From Cornus controversa (Eukaryota > Streptophyta > Magnoliopsida > Cornales > Cornaceae), in the NCBI GenBank assembly GCA_026545225.1, contig CM048845.1:33341001-33405000 (forward strand): a stretch of DNA of 64,000 nt. The letters run 5' to 3'. A program made the position numbers and the translations under genes. This document shows, in pieces, positions 55,375-64,000 of the stretch; position 1 is the stretch's first letter; every line of letters starts with the position of its first letter. The notes under the pieces were generated by a model that was not told the origin of the DNA, ran no database searches, and worked only from the letters and a program-made list of their open reading frames with translations.

Positions 55375-56789
55375 TTCTGGGTGGCGTGGATTTTGGTAGA
55401 CAAGTTCATGGAGTTGTTGTTAAGTATGGTTTGATTACCTTAGCTTATGTGAACAATTCACTTATGGACATGTATGGTAAATGTGGGTTCTTTAAAGATG
55501 CTGTTAAGTTGTTTCAGACTATAGGAGATAAAGATGTTGTTAGATGGAACATCATGGTAATGGGGTGTGTCTGAAATGACGACTTTGAAGAGGCTTGCAA
55601 TTACTTTTGGGTCATGAGAAGTGAAGGCATTTCACCTGATGAAGCCTCATTCTCTACTGTCCTTCATCCTGCTGCTAATCTCGCAGCATTAGATCAGGGC
55701 ACTTTGATTCATGATCAGATAATAAAAACTGGGTTTGAGACAAATATTTGTGTTGCAAGCTCATTGATTATAATGTATGCTAAATGTGGGAGCTTGACTG
55801 ATGCTCGTCGGATATTTGAAGAGAGTGAGGATCGGAATGTGGTATCTTGGACAGCCATGATTTCAGCCTGCCAACAGCATGGCCGTGCAAACCAAGTAAT
55901 AGAATTATTTGAGGATATGCTAGAAGAGGGGATTAAGCCTGATTATATAACTTTGGTTTCTGTTATGTCGGCTTGCAGCCATACTGGACGTGTTGATGAT
56001 GGATTTGCTTATTTCAATTCCATGACTGAAATGCATCATATGAACCCTGGTCCTAAACACTACTTTTGTATGGTTGACTTGTTTGGTTATACAGGTCGAT
56101 TGGATGAAGCTAAAAAGTTTATAGAATCAATGCCAATTAGACCTGACGCATTTGTGTGGGGAGCTTTGCTTGGGGCTTGCAGAAATTATGGAAATCTTGA
56201 AATAGGCAGAGAAGCTGCAGATAGGCTCTTTGAAATTAAACCTGATAATCCTGGAAATTTGGAGGAAGCTAATGAAGTTAGGAGAATGATGAGGGTCAAT
56301 GGGGTAAGGAAGGAGTTTGGATGCAGCTGGATTGATGTTAAGAATGAGACCTTCGTTTTTACAGCACATGACATATCACATTCTAGGTCCAATGAGATAT
56401 ATGAGATGCTGGGAAAATTGGAGGAGTTGGTAAAGAAGAAAGGATATGTGGCTGAAACCCAATTTGCAATTAACAATGTGGAAGAGTACAAGGAGCGGAG
56501 CTTATGGTATCACAGTGAAAAACTGGCTCTTGCATTTGGGCTACTAACCCTCCCTGTTGGGGCTCCAATTAGGATAAAAAATAACCTGAGGACTTGTGGT
56601 GATTGTCATACAGTTATGAAGTTTGCTTCAGAGATTTTTGAGAGAGAGATTATTGTGAGAGATATCAATCGGTTTCACCGATTTGCTAATAGTTTGTGCT
56701 CATGCGGAGATTATTTAAGCAAGCTTAGAAGATATGTTATCTATGCTTTTGTAATTTCTATTATAAGGAAGCTAGGGTCCTTATTGTAG
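55375..56789 (+). pseudogene. PPR-DYW protein, C-terminal part
   Basis: Pentatricopeptide repeats of the PLS class (VDFGRQVHGVVVKYGLITLA, NSLMDMYGKCGFFKDA, MYAKCGSLTDARRIFEES, NVVSWTAMISACQQHGRANQ) are followed by E/E+ and DYW regions. The DYW deaminase-like part keeps HSEK (YHSEKLALAFG) and CGDCH (NNLRTCGDCHTVMKFASEI). Defects: no start and no N-terminal repeats; an in-frame TGA at 55572-55574; an in-frame loss after DNPG, where YVLLSNIY-type sequence is expected; and DYW changed to DYL, with the frame running on for about 20 codons. In plants such proteins edit organellar RNA, but this copy cannot. It lies inside the CACTA element, near its right end. Confidence 0.85.
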
Positions 56790-57355
56790 GTACAAGTCTA
56801 CATTTCTAGTAGCCTGAGAAAATTTTATTATATTTTCTTTTCTCATTCGCTACTTGTAGTCCAAGTATAGGGATTACTTTATTTTTATTCATATTTTTTC
56901 TATCGTCACACTATTTTTTTATTATTAAGTTTTTGTCTTTATTTATTGATCTTTTTGTGCCTTCCATTGACCCTCTCTCCTTAATTAACTCCCAGGATAA
57001 TGAACCAGCGCAGCAGTAGCAGTATGGATGTCGTGTTACACTGCGATGACCGCTTCAATTGCCTCTAAACTATGTCTTCAAGTGCAGTATTTTTGCTTGC
57101 TAGAATGTCTTTTGTTCACTGTATCTAAAAATTAATAGTTGTAATTTTTAAGCATGCTAAATCATTTGAATGTTCTAGCTTTGAAGGGATGCAAATTAGA
57201 TATTGATATTGATATTGTGTTTTTGGGTTGGCTTCCATTTAAAATGAATGTGTTAGTTTGGATGCAAATTAGATGTTGGTATTGTATGGCATCACAGGTT
57301 TTTGGATTGGGTTTCACAAGTTTTTGGAATGGGGATGAAAGAAAAAGAATATTTT
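56790..57355. other. CACTA DNA between the PPR piece and the right end
   Basis: No gene seen. GATATTGATATTG and GGATGCAAATTAGAT phrases are repeated locally at 57188-57280. Confidence 0.45.
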
Positions 57356-57359
57356 AAAA

Positions 57360-57930
57360 AAAAAAAAATCTTATAAGGCGGACAATGGCCGCCCTTAATA
57401 ATATGAGGCTTATATTTTAAGGCGGGCCAAACCGCCCTTAATATTCTTCTTTTAAGGCGGGCTAAAGCCACCTTAAATATTAAAGATTCTAAGGCGCGCT
57501 GAACCCGCCCTTAATATTCTTCTTTTAAGGCGGGCTAAAGCCGCCTTAATTATTACGCGGTTTAGCTTCTAAGGCAGTTGAAAACCGCCCTGAATATTGG
57601 TTTTTAAGGCGGACAATAGCCGTCGTAAATAATTAATATTTTAAAGCGTTATAGAACCGCCCTTAAAAATTGAGATTCTAAGGCAATAATTAACCACCCT
57701 AAATAATTACATTTCTATGACGCGTAAGGACCACCTTGAATAATCGAACTTTCAAGACACTAAACACTCGCCTTGAAAAATTATTTTAAAGGCGTGTCTG
57801 AAATTATTCAAGGCAATTTCTGACTGCCGTTAAAAGGTTTTCGCCTGCCTTTAAAAAAACTTAGTAATCATAATGCCTTAATAGAGGACAGGCGATGGAG
57901 CGCCGTAAAAAGTCATTTAGGGCAGTTTTT
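57360..57930. repeat. Right subterminal hairpin array (AAGGCGGG type)
   Basis: About a dozen imperfect dyads of the form TTTTAAGGCGGGCT..AGCCGCCTTAA are spaced every 40-55 bp, becoming more degenerate towards the terminus. The outermost dyad (GGGCAGTTTTTGCCC, next to GTCGTAAAAG) shares the CGAC core with the left end. Confidence 0.9.
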
Positions 57931-57962
57931 GCCCGTCGTAAAAGACTAATTTTCTTGTAGTG
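57931..57962 (-). repeat. Right terminal inverted repeat of the CACTA element
   Basis: It reads ...AAAGACTAATTTTCTTGTAGTG, the inverted partner of 37987-38018. It is followed by ATA, which is also found before the left end. Confidence 0.9.
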
Positions 57963-57965
57963 ATA

Positions 57966-59167
57966 TGTGTTTTATGAGTTATATATGAGACTTTCCAAAA
58001 AATTTAGGTTTGGGCGTGGGCCTGGAATGAGTCGGATGACCCGGAAAGCTTTTATGAGTCTCGAAAAATTATACAAGAGTGTATATAAATAATTGAGGGG
58101 TCTAAGAGATAAGTTGGGAGAAGGAAATGTTAATATGTGGTTAGTAGAGAGTTAATAGTAACAAGGAGCATATTAAGAGGAAGAGAGGGACTTAGTTGCA
58201 AATGTTATTAATATAAATAGATTTTTGACATTTATTTCATCTTTCTCTCATCTCTCTCTATAACTTCATTCCAACTTCTCATTAGAATTTAAATGGCTTA
58301 AGGTGAGATTTGAAGATTGTTCCAAGAGAAAAGTTTATTTTCTTCGATTTGATCGGTTCGGAATTTGATTTGGTGAAGTTTGAAGAAATGGTTGAAATTA
58401 GGGTTTGGATTTGGAGATAACTTAAGAAGAGAAAGTTATTTTCCTTGCTACGGTCTACGCTTCTACAGTTTGAAATTTAAATTCAGAGAAGTTTGAAGAT
58501 TTGGAAATTTGGGGGCTTTTTGAAATTAAAGCTTGAAATTGAGGTAGGGGAGTTCTCTCTATCTTACCATCAATTTCTTAAGAATTAATGTTGATTTTGG
58601 ATTGTTTAACATGTTTAGAAGTGCTAGAAAGTAGTAATTGTGAGTTTTGCATCTTTTCTTATGCTTATACTTATCAATTAAACCTTCACATGACAATTAT
58701 GATAATACAAATGTTCATTAACATTGTATATATATGTATTGATGATTGTTGAATGAAAGTATGTTTGTACATGTGTTAATGTGAGCTATACATGTGAATT
58801 ATGTTTACATGCCATATAGGCTAGAAATTGATGATACATGTTGTTTATTAGAATGATTTATATATAATTGTGGAGACTATGTTATACATGTTGCATGTCA
58901 CATGTTTGATAAAATGCATGAGAATGTTCTTTTTTCATAAAATCGCATTTTGTGAATACCTTGTGAGATAATTGATATTGCATTGTTATATGCATGAAAA
59001 TGACATGTTTTAGCACGAAACTAAATGGCTTATGATGCGCTTGAAATGTGTGATACATTTGGAATTGTATGTATTACCATACTTGAAATTTATGTGATTG
59101 GTTGTTGATTTTGGGAGGAGGTCGGAAAAGTAAGAAGGGCCTAGAGTCCTAAGGTGCAAATCTCGTG
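57966..59167 (+). repeat. Continuation of the chromovirus-type LTR right of the CACTA element
   Basis: It joins 37902-37986 once the CACTA element and one ATA are removed. It contains a CTCTC tract near 58245-58262, a GAGGTAGGGGAG phrase at 58541-58552 and AAGGGCCTAGAGTCCTAAGG near 59135, in the same order as equivalent blocks in the solo LTR at 18860. The LTR end (GTGTGACA) is missing, and a second LTR-like start (TGTAATACCCTG) appears at 59168. Confidence 0.5.
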
Positions 59168-59330
59168 TAATACCCTGTAATTTTGAGGTTATTTAATTTT
59201 AATTTAAATGCTTTTTTTTTTTTTGCTATTTATTTTAATTGAATTGTTTTATTGGTTGATTTAAATTTCTTTGAGTGTTTTGAATTGCTTTATTGGTTGA
59301 ATTAAATTTCTTTGAGTGCTTTAAATATAT
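59168..59330 (+). repeat. Truncated LTR-like start with tandem duplication
   Basis: TGTAATACCCTGTAATTTTG resembles chromovirus LTR starts. A ~42-bp unit (TTATTGGTTGAATTAAATTT, then CTTTGAGTG) is present twice at 59241-59320. The right end could not be defined. Confidence 0.45.
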
Positions 59331-60259
59331 GAGGTAGGAGTGGCTAACACTTGACTGAACTGAGATGATAGGATTAGAATGAATGAACTATATGAAAATG
59401 AGCTAAGTACATGATGAGAGAGAGAGAAAACAAGAGTGATTAAGAGAGGGAGGAGCTCATAATTGATAGACCTTCTGTATGGGCCTTTGACATATTTCAT
59501 CCTACGTGGCATGTTGACACATGTCCTTTTATTCACCACTCTTGGCTGCAACCATGAGCATAATTTCTTGTGTTCCCTGCAGGCTAATTAAGCCGGCAAG
59601 AAATGCTATGACAGTGCCTGCGTGAGTCAACTTAACATAGTTTTCCAGTTTATGCTCATAACCCAACAAGCCTTCCTCTCAATCCTCCATTCCACATTTA
59701 ACCCATCTTCCTGCTTAAGGTTATGATGTCATATGCTCCGTTATGGCACCATAACCGCCCAAGTTATATCACAGTGCATTTTTGTGCCAAAATGACCCGA
59801 GGACCACTGCAATTTTACACAGGTTCTAACTCCTCAAAATTGGGAGTAACATCGCGACTACTTGCTTTCTATTTTGAACAAAAAAACCTGCAATCTCCCA
59901 CACAGTCCCTTTTATGAGGCTTATCACTCGGGATCACAAGCTCGAAGTTGCATAATTGCCTATTTGTCCATTAGCTCTCACAGCCCTGGAGTATACTCAG
60001 GCAACAATTTGGAGTGTTCACCAAGTCATACCCGTAAAGTGAGTATTACAAGATCGAAAACATTCCCAAACTATTCACCAAACCATACCTGCGAGAGGAG
60101 ATTGCTCTCAGTCCTTCATCCCTTGTTGGTTAAAGTCATCCACTACCGCTTGCCATGCCCAAAGAAAAAATCTTCGCAGGTTAGAGCTCCCGCATCTGTT
60201 GGTGATGCCATACCCCTCGCGGATAGACTTGTCAATGAATCAAATTTTGATCCGAATTT
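59331..60259. other. Unassigned DNA
   Basis: No gene recognised. The open frame at 59862-60269 has no domain I know. Confidence 0.35.
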
Positions 60260-60810
60260 GAGACAATAATTAGGATATGGATTGGACATTCAATCCGATA
60301 ATCCGTTAGCGAACCAAATCCGACAATTTGTTAGCTAAACAAATCGAATATGAATTATGGTCGATTCGATCCGATAATAATATATAATTTATTTTACATA
60401 TATTGTCTAATGTTATAACATATAATATTTACATACTATTTAAATATTTTTTATCATTATTTTCTTCTTATTCTTGCCTCTCTCTATTTTGTCTTTATTT
60501 ATAGTTTTTTTCTTTAATAAAAAGTCAAATACTTACTTTTCTACTACTTTTTTTTTATATTTTATTTTCTTTTTCTATTTTTTCCTACTCATTATTTGTT
60601 AATCTCTTTTGAAATTACTTTTTTTTTTAAAAAGAAAATTTTGGATCGGGTTATCGGATTGGAGATCTAATTAATAACAAATCAGATATGGATTTAAGTA
60701 TCTATAATCCGTCCAGTTATCAGATCGGATCGGATCGGATCGCTTATATTACTTATCGATTTCGGATCGGATTAGGTCTAATCCGATGGTCTACTCGCGA
60801 ATAATCTTCC
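60260..60810. repeat. GGATCGGAT / ATCCGATAATCCG-rich segment
   Basis: ATCCGATAATCCGTTAG at 60293-60309 and further ATCCGATAATAAT at 60369 face ATCGGGTTATCGGATTGG at 60645-60662 and a GGATCGGATCGGATCG run at 60727-60741 in inverted sense, around an A+T core. It could be an old fold-back element, but the arms are poor. Confidence 0.4.
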
Positions 60811-62134
60811 GCGATTGTAGCTAGTGTTCTTGTAAGCATCTTTGTGACTCGCGGGTTAATCATACCTTTGTCAGTGTAAATCGCGCAGGTTAACCATACC
60901 CACGACAGTATAACCCACATAGGTATGCTCGTCCCGCAATAGTATAAATCACGCGGGGGCATCTCCTTCACAACTGAATGGCACAATGAGGGTTCTTTGA
61001 TTTATTATCTTTATTTCCCTTGGTTCGTTTTTGACAAGTTCTAACACTAGCCAATTGTGCCTAACAAAAAATTGCCAACACATGCAACTTTAGAGATATT
61101 AATTCTTTGAGATTGTTATAGTTTGGTTGAAATTGACGCATTAATTGGGTAATTGGGCCGAAGAATTTAAGAGTGTTCAGCATTTCAAAGACGCGTATGG
61201 TATAAAGAAGTTACCTGATGAAATTAAAATGTAACAATAGCTGGAAGGGGGACATTTCTAGGAAAATAACAAGATGTCATCTTAATTTAAAATTCGTTAG
61301 CTTTTCGGTACCAAAATTCAAAGTCTACCAATGGGCGTATGGGAAAAATTCAAAGTCAACCCGTCAGAGCATTTGGTAGTTCATTGCCCTCCAAACCATC
61401 GACTTGAGTTAGTTTATTCGGTGCCTTAACGATGTGGGAATTCCTAAAGATATTGGGAAATTATCCAATTCTGAAAAATTGACGTCCAACAATATGGTTT
61501 AAGACCCTGGCAAAAGAGATTGGTGCCTTTCATTGTCTGAAGGTGCTTGATGCAACCACCTTCAATTTATCTTGCAACCACCTTCAAATCTAGTAGATTT
61601 ATATCTGTATTATTGCAAATAATTGGAAAGATTGCTGTAGGTACAGAAAAATTGCAAATACACTTTCCTCCCTTTTTCATTATCGCCTTGATCTTTTTAT
61701 ATCTTTTCAAATACAATCCTCACGCCTTTAATCTCTCTTTTTCTCTCAATCTAAAGAATAACACCTTTCTTTTTGCCCTCATTTTATTGCTTGATCATAG
61801 GTACAGTTGGAGGAAATTCTGGGATTCTTTCCGATATTCGCGCCTCCTAAATTAGGTGACATGGATGGTGACGTGGATGCCACGTATTGAGTTGGTCGCA
61901 CGTGTCACCTAACGACTCTTTTTCCCACTACAATTGCCATATTTGTCAAATTTAAAAATTTTGTTGATATTATACTTTGGACAAGTTTGAAAATATTTAC
62001 TTGATAAGCGTAGTTATTAGAGAAAAATGAAGCTTGTTATTTGTGAGAAAATTATGTGAGATTAAGGGTTTTGAGGCTTTGGAAGCAATGGATGTGACAG
62101 GGTACATACTACTAGAAGAACAACTGCAATTCTC

Positions 62135-62165
<31 letters not shown>

Positions 62166-62927
62166 GAAAAAATTGTGAAGAAATTTTTAGTTTTGTTGTA
62201 TAGAAATAATAATTAAAGGTGTATTTTCAAGTTTTCTAAATCGAGTCTATATGATTTTATAGAAATAATTGTTGTATATAAATAATTTTAGCACTAAAAT
62301 CTCATTTCTATGCTATTCTAAGTCACTGTCTGTACAGTATAGGGTTCTCTCCATCGTGGTGTGGTGGGTCCTCAACTCTATTAATTTATGAATTTGTTTA
62401 GAGCAATTATTGGCCGTCTAATTCATTGATTTGATTATAATATAGAGGAGATGATCAACTGGGTCAATAGTCATTCTGGCATTGTGGCCCAGTAGATAGG
62501 AACTTTACACAATTGTGCTGTCCGCCTGTGTTGAATTCTCCATTCCCAATTAATGTCTAACTCCTAACCAACTAACCATGCTTCGTCCAGAGAAAAAAAA
62601 AAAATGATAGAATTGAGGACAATATTCGCCAAACTCTATTACCAACTAACGTGGAAAGCAAACGTGTAAAGACACGTAATTCTCATAGTTTAAAAGTAGT
62701 GGTGTATCACCCGGAGTAATGATACTCTGTCCGATTGAAAAAGACTGATTGAAGTCCGAGTCCAACGTGGCTGCCCACATCACCAAAATTTCTTCGCACG
62801 CAAAAGAGCTAAAAAAAATACAGAGTTCTCTCTCCGATTCTCTCTCCACGATTCTCTTCTTTGCAAGACTTGGGCAATTATTTTTTTTTTTACCTAAAAC
62901 AGATCGATTATCTTTGTATACACACCT
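60811..62927. other. Unassigned intergenic DNA
   Basis: No coding exons recognised. GATGCCACGT/ACGTGTCAC words (61875-61910) and a poly-A tract at 62140-62159 are present. Confidence 0.35.
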
Positions 62928-63789
62928 AAGGTGGTGTGAAGGAAAGATTAAAATTAAGTAATTATTTAAGAAATCTCATATGTAATACAAGTAATTGTTT
63001 GATCTCTCTTTCCTTCTTCTCTCTAATTTTTTTTTCAACACTCATCTCTCTTCACCAAACCCATTATCATCTTCAATTCCAACTGCCCCTCCGCACCCAC
63101 CAACTTATAAGATGTAATTTCTTTGAGTCACCATGAGAACCCCATAAGAACCTCTTAATACTGTTATTGAAAACATTTTTAATGAATTATAGAATATTAT
63201 ACACAAGAAAGAACATAATGCCATTAAAAACACTCCTGAAGAATAGACACACACTACACAATGCCATTATTTATTTTTTTAGATGTTGTAAAATTGACAA
63301 CATTGGATTCCAATATAAATATTCTTCTCACCAATTTACAAAACCATATATATAGCTACACCTTATATGTATAAGATACTAACAATACAAAAAATAATAA
63401 TAACAATTAAAAATCATTTAAGAAATTGGATTACAGGGTGGTGTTCCTCAAGAACCTATGGACTTCAAATATATGTAAAGAAATAACCTTAACTGATTAT
63501 GGGTGTTATCGTGACATCCCTTGTTCTTATAACTGAAAATAGTCTCAAACTGCTCTGCCGTTAATTTCTCTCACAAAGGACCAACATGAAAACCATCCCT
63601 GATGTGGAATTAATGTGGAGGGACGGTTGAAATTGAAGGTGATGACGGGTCTGGTGGGGTGGAGAGAGAGTTGGGGGTTAAAAAAAAGATGAGAGAGGAG
63701 AGGGAGAGAGATCGAATAATTAATTTGGGGTTTCTCGGACATGAGTGTAGAACAATTACTTAATTCTAATATTTCCTTCACACCACCTT
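62928..63789. mobile_element. Fold-back element with long inverted arms (MULE-like MITE?)
   Basis: AAGGTGGTGTGAAGGAAA at 62928-62945 and its reverse complement at 63772-63789 begin inverted arms that continue about 180-200 bp inward, with recognisable paired blocks: ATTAAGTAATT, GATCTCTCT, CCTTCTTCTCTCTAA and ATCATCTTCAATTCCAAC. Similarity may extend outward. Long terminal inverted repeats without genes suggest a non-autonomous Mutator-like element. No convincing 9-bp target duplication was found at these borders. Confidence 0.55.
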
Positions 63790-64000
63790 GTGTAGATGTA
63801 CTTATAGGTAACTGGATGAAATTTGAGATTTCCTAGGCATAGACAAGAGTTGTTTCAAACTTGAATTAGTAGAACACTCCTTGATGCCTTTGTTATTCCT
63901 TCGATTTTGCGAGATCAGAAAGAGGAAGAATTGAGCAACTAGTGAAAGAAAAATAGAAACGAAGAAGAGAGGGAGAGAAGGGAATCGTGGAGAGAGAATC
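63790..64000. other. Window end, no gene recognised
   Basis: AACTGGATGAAATTTGAGAT at 63812-63831 resembles Mutator-like terminal sequence and may belong to the fold-back element. A GAGAGA-rich stretch closes the window. Confidence 0.35.

Larger units (their letters stand above)
37987..57962 (+). mobile_element. CACTA (En/Spm) transposon, about 20 kb, carrying host gene pieces
   Basis: It begins CACTACAAGAAA and ends TTTCTTGTAGTG. Over the terminal 32 bp the two ends match at 26 positions in inverted orientation, and 3-bp ATA direct repeats flank it (37984-37986, 57963-57965), as expected for CACTA elements. Inside are both standard plant CACTA genes, a TNP2-like transposase (47276-50734) and a TNP1/TNPA-like gene (50983-53132). 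Also inside are a LINE fragment and pieces of P450, HD-Zip III, HSP90 and PPR-DYW genes. The TNP2 gene has frameshifts, so this copy is probably not autonomous. The alternative, two unrelated CACTA ends around host DNA, is less likely given the end and TSD match. Confidence 0.8.

Overview
This is plant nuclear DNA, most likely from a eudicot. It shows nested LTR retrotransposons, LRR pieces in the style of TIR-NBS-LRR resistance proteins, a CYP749/CYP72-clan P450 piece, an HD-Zip III piece and a DYW-type pentatricopeptide piece. Nearly all of the window is transposable elements inserted into each other. I see no prokaryotic gene, CRISPR array, rRNA or tRNA gene.

Layout. 1-3092: 3' part of a Tat/Athila-like Ty3 element (A), whose LTR carries a Tourist-type MITE. 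3093-10136 (minus): a decayed Tekay/Del chromovirus (C) with gag, protease, RT/RNase H, integrase and chromodomain, each LTR being partial. 10137-14415: a second, short Athila-like element (B) with a tRNA-Asp type primer site. 14793-25349: a candidate small host gene of four exons. Its last intron holds a Ty1/copia element (17407-24019, minus), and that element's RT is split by a solo Tekay-type LTR (18860-21308). 26222-26610 and 37240-37440: LRR debris. 26839-36066: a chromovirus-type solo LTR split by a young gag-only (TR-GAG/LARD-like) retrotransposon (29172-35597). Its two LTRs are nearly identical and its TSD is perfect.

37902-59167: another chromovirus-type LTR, split by a CACTA (En/Spm) transposon of about 20 kb (37987-57962). 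The transposon has 26/32 matching terminal repeats and an ATA/ATA target duplication. It carries a frameshifted TNP2-type transposase, a largely open TNP1-type gene, subterminal hairpin arrays, a LINE fragment, and pieces of at least four host genes: P450, HD-Zip III, HSP90 and PPR-DYW. 59168-64000: mostly unassigned A+T-rich DNA, a GGATCGGAT-rich stretch, and a fold-back element with long inverted arms (62928-63789).

The most notable items are the gene-collecting CACTA element with unlike ends, the gag-only retroelement whose single reading frame is broken by one TGA and one TAG, a duplicated LTR tail plus primer-binding site shared by two Tekay copies, and a palindromic CGATGCATCG motif clustered in otherwise unrelated retroelements.

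Everything was read by eye. Exon borders, family names and identity statements are estimates unless a motif or coordinate is given.
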